From Copromyces sp. CBS 386.78 (Eukaryota > Ascomycota > Sordariomycetes > Sordariales > Sordariaceae): a stretch of DNA of 64,000 nucleotides. The stretch spans positions 25,310 to 89,309 of the forward strand of contig MU839243.1 in the NCBI GenBank assembly GCA_030685235.1, read 5' to 3'. Made by a program: the position numbers and the translations under genes. Positions 32,501 to 46,599 of the stretch are shown in pieces. The notes beneath the pieces are model-generated. The model was not told the origin of the DNA, ran no database searches, and worked only from the letters and a program-made list of their open reading frames with translations. Every line of letters begins with the position of its first letter. The first letter of the stretch is position 1.

Positions 32501-35500
32501 GGCTAATATAATCGAAGATATCAAATATATAATAGAGGAGGATTAATTAGTAGAAGAATACGGTATTTTAAACCTATCCGCCCTTAACGATAAATTTACA
32601 CTAAAAATAATTAAAGAGGTCTTTATAGGCAAGGGATAAAAATATAAAAAGTTTTTCGGCAATAACTTCTACTATTAAATCGATAATTTAATAAGTAAAG
32701 GTAATACAATTATTTTAAAGGTAATTAAAGTCTCTAACTCCGTTAAAATTACTAGTACGGATAACAATTTTCCCCGGTGCGAAGAGGCTATCGATTAGTA
32801 CTTCGCCGCTAACGGCATTACTTTATACAAGGTCACCTCGGAAAATATCACAAAATTTCACGAAAAAGTTGATAAACCCCCTAAAACTAACGTATAAATC
32901 CAAACTAAATTACTTCGATAATACTAGTATTATATAAACACTTTCTATTAAAAGGGGATTAAAACCCTTCCCCCTTACTATTCCTATAACTTTAAAATCG
33001 AATTCCGCCCGGGAATAATACTCCCAACCGTTCGCGGACGCCTTTTTAACCTTAACGAATTTAATGTAATTAAAAAATAAATTAATAATATACTATAGAA
33101 AAAGTTTATCCGGCTATTACAATTAGAAGTATTCGCACCAATCTTTTTAATAAAGAAACTAGGTAGAAAAGTCTACGTTTACGTAAACTACTATAAAATC
33201 AATAACATTACCTTCAAATTATAGTATCTATTACTACTAATTAAAAAAACCTTTAATATAATCTATTATATTAAAATTTTTACTAAGCTTAATATAATCG
33301 CTACTTTTAACTATATTCGTATTAAAAAAGGATATAAATAACTTATAACCTTTATAATACATTTTAATTTATTCGAATTATTAATAATACTTTTTAATTT
33401 ATAAAGCGCCCCCGGGGCATTCTAAAACTATATTAATAATATTCTTTACAATATTCTCAACGTCTATACAACCGCCTATCTCGACAATATTCTAATTTAC
33501 TCGGATAATATTAAAAATTACGAATAGTATATTAATAATATCTTCAACCGGCTAACTAAAATAAACTTTAATATTAATATCGATAAATACGAATTTTATA
33601 CAATACGAACAAAATATCTAAGCCTCATTATTATACTAAAAAGCATTGAAATAGACCTAAAAAAAGTTAAGGTTATTACTAATTAAACGGTTCTTTAATT
33701 TAAAAAATCCCTATAATCTTTCTTAAATTTCGCAAACTTCTACCGCTATTTTATTAAAAATTTCTCGATAATAGCGGGACTATTATACGAATTTATAAAG
33801 AAAAAAGCCGTATAATTATAATCTGCTACATACAACTCTACTTTCGAAATTTTAAAACGAATTTTTATTAGCGGACCCGTATTAAAAATCTATAGTTAAT
33901 TTAAAAAAACAGTAATTAAAATAAATACCTTTAATTAAATTATAAGAAATACTTTATCCTAATATAAGGATAATAATATCCTCTACCCTATTACCTACTT
34001 CTTATTAAAATATTCGTTTTAAAAATATAATTACAATATATATAATAAAGAACTACTCGCTATTATTAAAATATTCGAAAAATAGAGGTTAAAATTCGAA
34101 AGTACCTAATAACTTTTTAATATTTTAACTAACTATAAAAACCTCTAAACCTTTATAACTAATAAATAATTTATTTAATATTATATAAAATAATCCTAAT
34201 TCTTATTATAATTCAACTTTTTAATTAAATATATTCTAAAATCGTAAAACCTTCGCCCTAATACCTTAAACTGCAAACCTAATAACCGCCCTACTAATAC
34301 CGACGATAATCGTTTAATAGCCCGTTAATAAGTACTTTTAAATCCTATATAATTTAAAAATAGTTACTTCAACCCCTTAAATTTTACCCTTTACTTAATA
34401 AACGACTATAATAATAAATTTATTAACAATATTATTTTAAATAATTATAAAACCTTAATTTTCTTCTAAAAAATCGTTTCCTATCTATCGGACCCCGTTT
34501 ATAAATAATAAACCCCTAATATTAAAAAAGTATTTTATAAAATATTCGCAAAATATTAGGTAATTAGTAACGGAATTACTAAATAATGTAATAAAATTAT
34601 TATCGACCTTTATAATAAAAAATTCTAATTCGTTCTAATTAAGTATTAATATAATTCCCTTAATGTAGAATACCCTAGCCGTAATATAATTTACAACCTT
34701 CTTTAATACAATTTCTACTAGGAGGAAATAATTTACAATATTAAAATTTTCTATAAAAGCTATTTCCCCTATATTAAAATAAAATTTTTAAAATAAAAAT
34801 CTACTAATTTATTTAAACTTTCTAAAATTTCGTTCACCCTATAAAAAAATATTTCTATTAATTATATTACTCTACTACCTCTAAATATCTACTTCGGCCA
34901 AACCTTCAAATATATTGCCGTCGTTATTAATTAATTAATTAAAATACATTACTATATTCTAATAATAATTCTAAAAATTAAAGAACTAATTAATTATTTT
35001 ATTAATTAGGTATACTATTTTTACAACTTATTAAATATAATCCTTTCTAATTGTAATATATAATTCGTTTTATATTTTTAAAATACTTTGTATAAATAGT
35101 TTACTATTATTTATAAATTAACGTTTACTTTCTACCCTTAGACTAATATTTAAACTAAATATATTAATATAAAAATAGAATAATTCCTTCGTTTTTATAT
35201 TAATTAAATATAAATTAATTAAATTAAATAATTACCCTTTACTAAATTTATAAATAATAATATAATTTCTTTATTAATTAATATTTTTCCTTTCTTCGCT
35301 AATTATAATTTCTATCTTTAAATAAATACTAAACTACGTACCCTACTATACCTAAATTTATTACCCATTTAATTAAAAGAATACTATAAAGTTAACGAAC
35401 TAGCCGATTATTTTTAAACGATTTAAGATTTCGTATTATAATAAATAAGACGCACTTAAATACATTATAAAAACAATATTAACCGTTACCGAATTAATTC

Positions 35501-36381
35501 CCTTAAATATAAAGAAGGGGATTTAATACTCTTTAATACGATTAATTTCGCTAACGGCTACCCAATATTAAAGCTTTACCTTCAATAGGAGGGTCCGTTC
35601 AAAGTTATATAAATAAAATTTTATATAATTTATTTCGCTTTACCTTCGAATATAAAGTATACCCCCGTTTTTTACATTTTTATAATTTAGCTTTAAATCG
35701 GTAGAAACCTCTTTAATTAGAATATATTGATAAACGTTAAAGTAAATAATAGTAGAATTATAATTTATATAAATAATTATAAGGAATATACTAAATAAGA
35801 TTTCGAAAAATTTATCGACTATACTTAATTAAATAATAATACTTACTAATATTACTGTATATAATAAAAAGGGGATTATTAACCGATTTAAGAGCTTAAA
35901 GCTAATATTATTAATTACGAAGAAATAATCCTACGTTTCTATAAGGAGAATCTTAATAAACTAATACTTCCCGAAGTTCGGCAATAGCCCGAATATATTA
36001 ACGCCGCCCTAATACCCAACCTTATACCCGTTCTCAAACCCCCTAAGCCCGCTCTTGAACCACTTAGACGGCGCTCCGCCCGCTTAATATACCGCAACTA
36101 TAAATCCGCTACTGTAATTGATATATTAATACTATTATTAATTGGTATTACGACCGTTCGTAAGTTAACTGAACCGCTAAATAAGAAAGTAAAAGAATTT
36201 TTAACCTTACTATATAGTAAAATACTATAGAAGTTATTAAATATTTAGGTAAGTAGGATACCGCCTATAAAAATTATTAATTACAATAAGATATTGAAGG
36301 AGATAGAATTAAACGAATAAAAATAATTATAATTATATATATATATCTTTGAAGCTATTAGAGCTTCTTTTAAGGGGGGAT

Positions 36382-36600
36382 AGTATTATAGGATTAGGCC
36401 TATAATATGTTTACTTTGTATTGCCTCTTAGATGTGCTATAACCATCGTTATAGCACGGTTATGTATAGGGTTATATGCGCGCACGGCCTGGCTTCTAGG
36501 GCTCTCGCCCATATAGCCAGTCCTCTACGCACATCCTTCCTTTCCTCTCCTTCGCACAATAACGTATATCCTACCCTACCCTCAACAGTGCCTCACTCCG
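36382..36600 (+). repeat. Gypsy 3' LTR, cut by Copia-2
   Basis: It follows the polypurine tract. It ends where the Copia-2 LTR begins (TGATAAAATG). The string CTCCG just before the junction recurs at 42478-42482. Confidence 0.7.
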
Positions 36601-36797
36601 TGATAAAATGCATATGAAAGAGAGTGGGAGAAAGGCTATGTCATTTAAATGAGAGCTAATAGACTACGATGTGACTGCCTTCCTTTTATGCCCGCTTGCT
36701 TTAATTACCCTTAAGATATCTTTATCTACTATATACTAGTACGTAGAGTGAGGCTCAAATTGAGGCTCTATATTATGTATGATTATAACTTTTAATA
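36601..36797 (-). repeat. Copia-2 LTR, left copy
   Basis: It aligns over its full length with 42277-42473, with mainly C/T and G/A differences. The string GAGAGCTAATAGACTACGAT is shared. Confidence 0.85.
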
Positions 36798-39700
36798 TTC
36801 CCCCTTAATAGTTATAAGTAATATAGAAATTCCCTTATACTCTATACCCGTTAATTAATATTCAATATTTGTCTTTACTATTGCCCGAGTTTAATTTTTC
36901 TATAGTAGGTAGTATAATATTTGTACTAATTTTAAAGCTTCCTTATACCCTATTTAAATTAATTAAACCCAATCCTTTTTTAAAGAATAAAAATTAATCT
37001 TTAGTAAACGGTTTAGTTAGTCTATTAGTTATTTACTCTTCCGTTGGTACGTAATTAAGTTTAATAGATCTGTCTTTAATTTTTTTACGTACGAAATGCT
37101 ATTAAATATCGATATACTTTGTCCTTTAGTAATGTATAGGGTTTAAAGTAAGTAATATAGTTCCTTAGTTGTTATAGTAAATAATAATAGCTTTTATTTC
37201 CCTTATATCCGTATTGTTTTCCCCCCGAAGATTAATATTTAATTCTATATATAGCCGTTTTAATTAGATAGTTTCCTTAGTTACTTATATTTATATTATA
37301 TATTTAATTTCCGTTGATAATAATATTACCGTTTATTATTTCTTAGAATTTTAATTAATATTCCTACTACTGAAGTTAAATACGAAACCGGCGGTAGACT
37401 TCCTAGTATTAATATCCCCGGCCTAGTCTAAATTAGAGAATTTTTATAGGGGGTTCAAATCTTTAATGAATATTAATGCTAGGCTTTTTATACTTTTAAA
37501 GTATTTAAAGATTTTTTTTAGTATACGGAAGTAAGTTTTAGCCGGATTTGTAGAGTAATAATTAATTAAGGAAATTACGTATATAATATTTAGTTTTATA
37601 CCGAATATAATATATATTAGCGACCTAACCCCTAATTAGTATATTATTATTCTAACTTTCTTGGCTTATTAGCCTTCTTTAACCTTTTTTAACTAGTTAA
37701 TAATTATTAGAGTATTTATTAGGTTGTAATTTATTATGCCGAAGTAGATAAAAATTTTATTAATATACCCCTATTGGTTGAGATAAATAGTTTTATTCTG
37801 CCTATTGCGTATAATACGAATACTAAAGTAGTAGTAATAGGGATTTAGATCCGTTATTTAGAATTTAGTATTTAATATATTTTTTAAATTTTGAATCTCT
37901 CCTTTATCTTTCTTAACAATTAGTAAATCGTTTATATAAATAGTTACGAAAGTGTTTTATTTAGAGAATATTCCGTAATTAGTAGTAATAGGGTTGTAGC
38001 TTAATTCTTTTAACGCTATAGTAAGCGTATTAAATTAAATTCTTAGTATTTATTTAAAATTATATAAAGTTTTATTTAGCATATAAACTTTACCGGTACT
38101 ATTATTGAATTTAGGAGGTTATTCTATATAGATTGTCTTTTTTATATTCTTATATAAGAACGCGGTTTTAACGTCTATTTATTCAATTTCTAAATCTAGT
38201 ATAACGGCGATAATAAATAGGATCTTATAATTTATTAGTTTAATAACCGAAGTAAATATTTTAAAATAATTTATTCCTTCGATTTATTTAAAGCTACAGA
38301 CTACCTAATAAACTTTTCGTTTAATAATTTCGTTATTAAGCCTTCGTTTAAGTTTATAAATCTATTTGCCGTATAAGACGTATATTTGCGGCGTTACTTC
38401 TACTAATTCTTATATGCTATTTTAAATAAGAGACCGGTATTTATTAATTATTACCTCTAATTATTTATCTTAAAAGAAACTTTACTTTACTTTTTTTAAC
38501 GTTATTAGTTCTATATTCTCCGAATTTATACTATTATTGCTAATATATAGTATATAATATTAGATAGAGTATTAGTATTCGGGAATCCTATTTTTTAACG
38601 GATATTAAAATTCTAAGTGACTATTAATAATAATATTATTTCCGGTTTTTATTGGTATTTATAGCGTTATTTATATTTGTGCCAATATATTGCGGTTTAA
38701 TAATATGCTATTTTAAAGTTTAAGTTCGTTATTTACTATTATAATATTTGGGAAAAGGTTATTTAATGTATATTATTACTTTATAAGTATAATTTATTTA
38801 ATAATAGACTTTTAACGTTATTGTTTGGAGGGTGGAAATTATAATATTAATAAGGTTTGGACTAATAAATTAGGAGACTTTTATTTACCCGGGGTGCGTT
38901 TTGGCCTACCTAGGATACCCCTTAGTATACCCTAGCTAATTAACTATCTATTTTAGTTCGGGGTCTGGGGTCGTTTCCTTTACGGATTTACTTGCCTACC
39001 CCCTATACTTATATACTTACCTTAGTCTAGTTCCGTAGACCCAATTCCGATTTGGTAATTTGGATTAGGAGTTATTTATATTATTACGTTTTTTATCCCT
39101 CGTTTAACTAATACCGTTTTTATTTTAAAATAAATGTTAATTAATTTAATTATTCGCTTATTTAGTATAAAGAGCTTATAAATTGTATATCCTTTAAAAC
39201 CGATAAATATATATTTGACTATTTTTTCGTCTATTTTCTTCCTATTTGCTTTTAGAATAAGATGCTAAGCGGTTATATTAATAGTTCTAATATTATTAAC
39301 GTTTAGTCTTTGTTCGAATATTAGTTCGTAAAGCGTTTTGTCGAATATTAAATAGGGGCTTCTATTCTTAAGGTAATTAATTGTTTTAAAGATTTCTAGC
39401 TAAAATTCCTTCGGAATATTCCTTTTAATTATAATTAGTAATAACTTTTTTCGGAAGTATAGATTTAATATTTTTGTTATATTGTTAGATTAGTATTATT
39501 CTGTTATTAATTTTTTAATGTACGTTCCTCGTTTAGTTGCCTATATATTAAATTCGTAATTATTAAATTCTTAGGTTCTATTTAAATAAATAGTTTTATA
39601 CTTTCTCCTTTAGGGTTCTCTTACTTTTAATTTTTATACGAAAGTTTAAATAAATTCTTAAGCCCTTATCCTATTTCTAATAATTAATAATCCGCTAAAT

Positions 39701-42276
39701 CTATTATAACCGTCGACTAGTATAATTTAATAGTATTTATTTCAATGCCCTATAATATGAAAGGGCTTGTAAATATTTGTATAAATTATATTTAATATAT
39801 ATTTAGCCTATCGGAGTTTACTACAGTATAGGGTTTCTTTTATTCGGCCTCTAACGTATATTTCGTACGTACAATATTATTAGGCATTTTTTATTCCGTC
39901 GATTATATTTTCTATTTTAACGAGGTTTTCCTTTCCTAAATACTTTATATATTTGTATTAGAGCTTTATTTTCAGGCTAACCGAATATAAGACTAAGGTT
40001 TATTAAGCAGTATTAGTAATTTGTAAAATAAATAGGTTATTGAAACGGGTAGTTTAAATACCTATATTACTTTTCTTAATACATTAGTAATTTTTAAATA
40101 AAATTATATTAGTATTACGGTTAAGGAATTAAGTTATAGAAATTAAATTAATATTAAGGTTAGGGGTAAAAAGAATATTATTAAATCGAATTATAGTAAC
40201 TATATTATTAAAAATATACTTTTTTTTAACTACCCTAATATTTAATATAAGGACCTTTATACCGCTGATACTGGTAATAGATCCGCTACTTACTATAAAA
40301 GTAACGAAGTTATTTCGGATAGTCGTTGTATATTATTTGTAGCCCGAATCGAGGAAGTATATTATTTAGAAAGAGTAAAGGCTTTTTATTCCGTCGTAAA
40401 ATATATTATTAAAAGTAGAAATAACGTTCTTTAATTTAATTATAGATAAGGAAGGACGAAGTAAATAAGGTAATAGGCCTTACGTTTGCGATAAAAGCTG
40501 TTTAAGTTAGGGTTATTATTATAGAGGTTAATATTAAAAATGGATTTCTATTTTTTTTCTTCTATTTATAGGTATTATACTCCTTTTTTAATTTTAAATA
40601 AAAATTTTAATAACCTTCCATATTATAATACTTCTTATTATAATAGGTATAGAATTTATTACAAAGGTTATTAATTAGAGGTATTAATATTATACTCTTC
40701 TTTCTCGCTAATATTACTACTACATTATAATTGCCTTCGGCGCTAATACGTATAAATTCGCCCTTAGCGGAGCAGATTATATTTTGGAAGGAAGGGAATT
40801 TTTTATTATAAATAGCCTAGAAGTTAATTTTCTAAGCGCTATACTATTTTTAATTAAGCGCTTACAATAGTTTTAAAATTAATTAATTTTTAAGTAATTT
40901 ATATTCTGTACTAATTATAATATATTCTTCTTATAAGGATAAGATCTTTTGGCCTAGAGTTCGGATTCTATTAAAATTACCGAATTTTAAATTATCCTAT
41001 TCCTATTAAATTCGTTATAAGGCGCTAATACCTTCGTTTAAGTACTCTTCTTTAATTTTAGTAAAAAACTTAATTATAGTTATTTATTCTTTTAATAACT
41101 TTTTAGCAGTTTTGCCGAAGGTTATATAAAGAATTTTAATACAATATCGTTATTTATTTTTTTAAGCCTTTAAAGAATTAATAAAAATAATATCCTTAGT
41201 AGGATAAATTTTTATAATATTAAAATTACTTATAATATTAATTATAAATAATTAGAAACTGTTCTAAGTTTTATAATTGTTTTTTCCGTCTAATTTTAAA
41301 TTAGTATTAATATTAATACTTATTAAGGAAATCGGATTAAATATAATACTTAGTCTTATAATAGTCGGAATAATACGTAAGGTTACCAGAACTATAATTC
41401 TAATTCCGGTATTACTTACATCGATATCGCCTAATTCGTCCGGGATTACGGCTCTAACTCCGTTCATTTATTCGTTAAAAACATCGATAGTACTTTTATA
41501 ATCTTTACTATTATTAATTCTAATACGTAGAATTATATTAATAAGGTTATTAGTTATTTAGTATATAGGGTTACTAAAGTTATTATTATAGAAATAAATT
41601 ATTCTAAATTAGAATAAAAAAGCCGTTTATATTTATAAATTTAAGTATCCTTCAGTATTTGGGGATCTAACCTCGAATTTAAAGAATTCCCTATTATTTA
41701 ATAGTTTAATTTTACTAGTTGTCCCTACTTCGAAATCTTCCGATATTAGGGAGGGTGTCCTAGCAATTTCGAATATACTATTACTTTTAGTATTTATAGG
41801 GTCCTATAAATTATAATACTTTAATAAGCGTTTAATAATTTTAATTAACTATAGGAATTCGTTTTATTTTATAGTACGTACGGCGGTTAGAATTTAAATA
41901 GGACGGTCGCATCTACATCGATAGTTACATTAGCTATTGCCCTTACCTACTTCCGAATTGTTATTTACTTCTATTTCTAATATAAAACGAAATTAATAGT
42001 TTAATCTTTAAAATAAAAGGATAAATACCGATTTTTTAATACGTTTTCCCAATTATTTTATAGTATCCTTAGTATTTTAAATAATAAATAATACGAAGGA
42101 GATGGAATAGAATATATTTATCCCGCCCTAATTAGAATATAGAATTAGAATTGAATTTTAGTTCGTTTGTAACGGAAGAACATATTTGCCGATACGCTAA
42201 ATTGGATACGGTTTAGTAGCGCCTAGTTTGTAGTATTGGTACGAGCTATTGCGTAGCGGGAGCCGGGCTTATAACC

Positions 42277-42473
42277 TATTAAAATGTATATAAAAGAGAG
42301 TAGGAGAAAGGCTATATTATTCAAATAAGAGCTAATAGACTACGATGTAATTGCCTTCCTTTTATATCCGCTTACTTTAATTACCCTTGAGATATCCTTG
42401 TCTACTATATACTAGTACGTAGAGTGAGGCTTAAGTTGAGGCTCTATATTACGTGTAATCATGACTTTCAGCA
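42277..42473 (-). repeat. Copia-2 LTR, right copy
   Basis: This is the partner of 36601-36797, ending ACTTTCAGCA. Confidence 0.85.
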
Positions 42474-42765
42474 ATTACTCCGTCGTTTGTTACTATCTTG
42501 TTCCTCTCTTTCATCGCTCTTGCCTGTTTGCCTAACTTTGATCTCCTAGAACGTGTGGAAACATGTCGTTAGTAGCTCGACAAGCACCATTATTCTTGCA
42601 GCCATTCCATCCAGTAAGAGAGTCATGCCCAGCTTGACTCTTTATCCGCCATGCTTTGTATGCGTGAACTTCAATTGCTCAGTTCGACCTCTTGCCTTGA
42701 TGGAGCGCGATGGCATCCAGTCGCGACTTCCAACCCTGGTCCCCGGTCACGGCAGCATCGCATGA

Positions 42766-43062
42766 TCACCTTGGACACTGAGCGAAACCTCACCCACCGT
42801 GATCTCAAACAATACTTATAATGCTTGGTTGGGCCAAAGTACTTTTATTGATGATGGTGAGTAATCGGTCTCGGGATAAACCTCAGATTGACCGCCATCT
42901 TTGACCCTCTTGCCTTTTCCAGAACCGGCGCGACCACTCCAACTCAAATGTTCCCTGGCATCTTCGGGCCGCGCAGTGCCCCAATGCCGGCGAGAAAAGA
43001 ACTTGAAGAAGTATGTTCAAAACTTTGCCATCTTGGCAGAAACGACCAGGTTGAATACTTGA
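42766..43062 (+). pseudogene. Probable 3' part of a decayed or partial gene with one intron
   Basis: An intron with good signals (GTGAGT at 42857 to TTTTCCAG at 42922) joins two stretches into one frame: SPWTLSETSPTVISNN up to STFIDD, then EPARPLQLKCSLASSG up to ETTRLNT and TGA. Upstream the same frame meets TGA at 42763-42765, so the start is lost or unspliced. Its Cys spacing and basic tail faintly recall the family module. The identity is unknown. Confidence 0.4.
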
Positions 43063-43860
43063 ACGCGATCCCATCCAGACGCGACGCGCCTCGCAAGGTC
43101 AGCACCCCCTCACCTCCCGTCCCCTCACATGATGCATCTTAGATGCAGCTCGAATGCGCCTGCTCGTAGACTGGGGAATCTCAAGCATCCTGCTCGCTCC
43201 TTGCTCCTCCCAGCGGATTTGCTTTCCAAGACTGGATCCGGTCGATGCTTTCTCCCGGCTTCTCGCGTTATTTCACCATCACCCCTCCCCTTTTGACGAA
43301 GGCGATGGTGGCAGCGAGATGGCTCGCGTCGGAATAGTCAGGCGGATTTGTACTGAAAACTGAAGAAGGAACCGTTACTTTTGCGCTGGAGGCAAACAAT
43401 ACCGCTTTGCCTGACGCGCCGCTGGATCTTCGCCATGAACAAGCCTTCTCCCCGAACCAAGACTCTAAAGCCCAAACGAACGCATACACACCGGCGAGAA
43501 AAAGAAACACATAATAGCACCCCTCCATTTTACACCTGGTCTTTTACGATAGGACCCCCCTGATGTGCGATGATTCTACCGACGCCCAGCAGCTCACAGC
43601 GCGCCCGCCTGCCCACCACGACGATCCTTGAACAGTGAAAGCCATTGCTCTCTCGCCCTCCATCCCCGCGAAACCCCGAGAATTCAGGCGACGGATATTT
43701 CGAGAGACTACCTGCCCTTCTCGCTTTCTCTTTGCCGCGCAACTAACATCTCTCGTTCAAGCAGAGGTATCAACGTTCACTCCCGCCATGCAGTTTCCAC
43801 TTCTCCTCAAGCCCAACCTCGACGGGCCAGACATACCTTGAGCACGACGCATAACCCATC
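43063..43860. other. Upstream region of gene I
   Basis: I see no gene. It is pyrimidine-rich and probably contains the gene I promoter and leader. Confidence 0.35.
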
Positions 43861-45669
43861 ATGGACAAGTCCGACGACGAGTTGGGCGCAACCGAGATAG
43901 GGTCATCGACTGGTCCATCCAGACGCACGAAGCGCCAACATGACGACTCGGACGAGGATGCCGCGACCGACAGCAGCCAAATCTACAAGCGACAGCGCGT
44001 GCATGACAAGATTGTTATGGACGGGAATCGGGAGCTGGAAAACCCCGATGACCAAGCCACCTCCGTTGCAGCTGGTCTCGACACCACCGAGCCAAACACG
44101 CATCATCGTGCTCTTTGTAGTGACGAGCGCGAGATCCTTCTCGCACTCGGGTTCCAATTGGATGATGACCCCGGCCCCGAGGAACATGTCCCCAACGGCG
44201 GAAGCCATGATGGAGAAGCGAACCCTGCCATTCTGCCTCCAGACCCAGCTACCGATTATACCAACCAAGCAGAGCCAAACCATATAGGGGAATGGGGAGA
44301 ACAGGACTGGATGATCTCGAACCCCGCGTGGGATTACACCCAAGATCCCCTGTTCGAACCACAACCTTATGAGCCCGCGCCGTGGTTCCTTGACGAAAAT
44401 CTTACAATACCTCCAGAGTCAGGTGCGCCATCCGCGGGGCTTCAGGCAAAATACACTGGCGGCGTCGAGGTATACAATCAACATTTGTTCAGCACATATA
44501 CGACTTCTGGGGCAAAGGTGGAGGACGGGGGACAGACTGAACACACGAATGGCGTGGAGGTGTTTGATGAACGTCTGTTCAGCCCGGATACGACATTTTC
44601 CCCTTTATTTACAGGTGGCCGCCACAGTTTGGGAAGCCAAACAACCGAACCTACTTTCCTGTCGTCTCCTGTGTGTGCGGCTCCCGGCATCCAGGGCGTT
44701 CAGTCCCCGTCGCCAGAGCAGATATTTGGCCAGACAAGTTACTCCAGTGCCGTATTCGAGCCGGATCTCTGGCAGTTGACGGCGGCGCCCAACCACGTAG
44801 GGACTGGTGAGCTTCACCATGACGGACCAGCAAGCGACTATCCATTTGACCACTTGGAGCTTCCTGCTAGCCAGGACGGAGACGAAATCCAAGTCAAGGA
44901 ATAGGATTCTTCTTTCTCGCATCCCGTCCCGTCGCCTGCATCCACCAGCATTGACAACACCCAAGACTCGTTGCGGATGGGGAGCCAAGTCGATGTTGCC
45001 GAAGGCAGCTCACAGGATCTTCAATTTCACGCAGAGCTTCCAGCTCGCATCCGCTTAGACATGATGGCTTCTCACCTAGGCATTCCATTGCAACCCGTCG
45101 CACTCCCAGTGTCAGACCCGCCACAGGCTCTCCCAGTTTCATCTTCGATAAGTCGAGTTCCCCCCATCCCACCCCGCCCCACGCGATCGCGCCAACGACC
45201 CTCTCAACCATGTCTTCAAACCGCAACACCAGCGTTACCGAATTTGGATCTGGCCTCTGCACCTCTGCCTGCTACATTTCCCTCTCCTCCAATTTATGCT
45301 CCGATCCCCATTCCGATCCCCGCTCGTATTCCCGATTCTGTTCCATCGCCGCCACCTGCTCCTCCCTCTCCTCCCTCTCCTCTGTCGCCTTCTCCTACAT
45401 CGGCACCCACTCAAATATCAACAGCGGCAGCATCCTGCACCCGCTGCCACAACAAAAACAACCCGCAACCCTGTCTTCCCGGCAAGATGACCTGTGTCGG
45501 CTGCTCCTTCCGGCGCAAGTCTCTTCGCCAGCAGCGAGAAGAAGAAGGTCTCTGTACGACTTGTGGAAGAGATCGGGGTGATGATGGGAAGTTGACGTGT
45601 GGAGAGTGTAGAGCGAAGGGGAGGGTGAGGTATGCTAAGGGGAAGGGGAAGGGGGCAGTTGAGAGGTGA
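43861..45669 (+). CDS. Gene I: acidic/Pro-rich protein with a C-terminal double Cys-pair domain behind an in-frame TAG
   Basis: ATG 43861 opens a frame that continues to TGA 45669 with a single TAG at 44902-44904 (codon 348 of 602). The part before the TAG is acidic and contains two similar units (GGVEVYNQHLFS and NGVEVFDERLFS). After the TAG comes a long Pro/Ser-rich linker. The end carries four Cys pairs: C-T-R-C, C-V-G-C, C-T-T-C and C-G-E-C with a basic tail. That spacing fits two zinc ribbons. So again a TAG separates a disordered N-terminal part from the Cys domain. Two adjacent genes are the alternative, but the downstream frame's first ATG (44971) follows the TAG by only 66 bases with no promoter room. 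The neighbour, gene J, has a related Cys arrangement without a TAG. The function is unknown. Confidence 0.7.
44902..44904 (+). other. In-frame TAG of gene I
   Basis: The codon context is GAA TAG GAT. A weak AU-rich hairpin (AAGGAAT with ATTCTT) places the A at the loop edge. The frame stays open for 254 codons after it. Confidence 0.5.
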
Positions 45670-46599
45670 GTAAGGTAGGAAAGGAGGTAAAGAATGATGG
45701 AGATGACAGCGTGGAAGCTGGCAGTAAGATTAGGAGATGGGGGTGGGGGGAGAAGACCAGAAGGAGAGAATAAAGAAGGAGGGAGGCGGTCAAGGAAGAG
45801 ATGTCATGGAATTAGAAGGAGATAATGGCGCGAAGAGGAGGACCCGGGGAGTAGGCAGTAATCCGAACAACAACAAGCCATTGGAATACGAGAAACAAGG
45901 TTGATCTGATGATAAAAAAAGTAACAATACGCATGCCTTCGCGATATTCAAGGGTTTCCTGGCCATGAACCCTGGAACAAAAAACATTCTATTCTCGTTA
46001 AAATCTTTTCAACCCCAAACCTTTGATGGGGATGGGAACAATGGATATGCCTGGATTCTTCGGAGGAGGAGCAGACAATGGGTCGTCACTCTTGGCGAGG
46101 TAAACTGAACAAGGAGGGCTCAGGGGACAGAAGGGTAGGTAAACAATGAGATTGTATTAGCCACGCAAGCTTGCCGAGAAAAGAGTCGGGAACAAAGAGC
46201 TGAACAGGGGCGCAAGACTCTTGATCCATTGTTCTTCTTTGACTTGTTCGCCTCCAATACCGAGTGTACTATCTTTGGACTCATTCCCTTGGTCGCCAAA
46301 GACGGGATCCTATAAATACCCGCGACTGTGGCCAACCGCAATGTGATGCGAACCAAGTTTTGTTTTTACCTTTCTATTCGGGTAATATCAGCAGAGGTTG
46401 AGTGTCGACTCGGACCGGACTCGGACGGAAAGAAGACGGTTCTGAACTACGACAGGAAAAGGAGAGAGAGCAAGAAACGCCAGAAGGAAAGAAAACAAGC
46501 AAACTGAAACAATCCTCTCCAGCCTCGCCCTCATCGGTGAAAGCTACTGACGACCCTAGCAAGAAGTCTTACCTACCCCTTAAACCCCAAACAAGCACC
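45670..46599. other. Intergenic region between genes I and J with the gene J promoter
   Basis: I see no gene. TATAAA at 46311-46316 lies about 285 bases before the gene J ATG. The frame is open upstream of that ATG to about 46402, but with no ATG in it. Confidence 0.45.

Larger units (their letters stand above)
29317..36600 (+). mobile_element. RIP-degraded Gypsy (Ty3-type) LTR retrotransposon
   Basis: Direct LTRs align at 29317-29535 and 36382-36600, at least 219 bp each. A polypurine tract (TAAGGGGGGA, 36371-36380) directly precedes the right LTR, giving plus orientation. Around 33130-33500 the reverse transcriptase is readable through stops: SPIFLIKKLGRKVYVYVNYY, TKLNIIATFNYIRIKKG, APGAF-NYIN and AYLDNILIYS, the Gypsy RT order. 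A gag-type knuckle (E-H-C-x2-G-x-Y-T) lies near 31060-31130. No frame is intact. The right LTR runs into Copia-2, so its exact end and the target duplication are unresolved. Confidence 0.85.
36601..42473 (-). mobile_element. Second RIP-degraded Copia element (Copia-2)
   Basis: Two 197-bp direct LTRs (36601-36797 and 42277-42473) bound an AT-rich interior. On the minus strand the LTR starts TGCTGAAAG after a purine tract (TAAGGGGGAAT), so the element runs right to left. Readable RT remnants are LYGK-*-IYKLKRRLNNEIIKRK near 38370-38310 and TFVTIYINDLL near 37955-37920, the Copia 'YVDDLL' region. No open frame survives. The candidate duplication CTCCG is offset by four bases at the right end. 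Confidence 0.85.
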
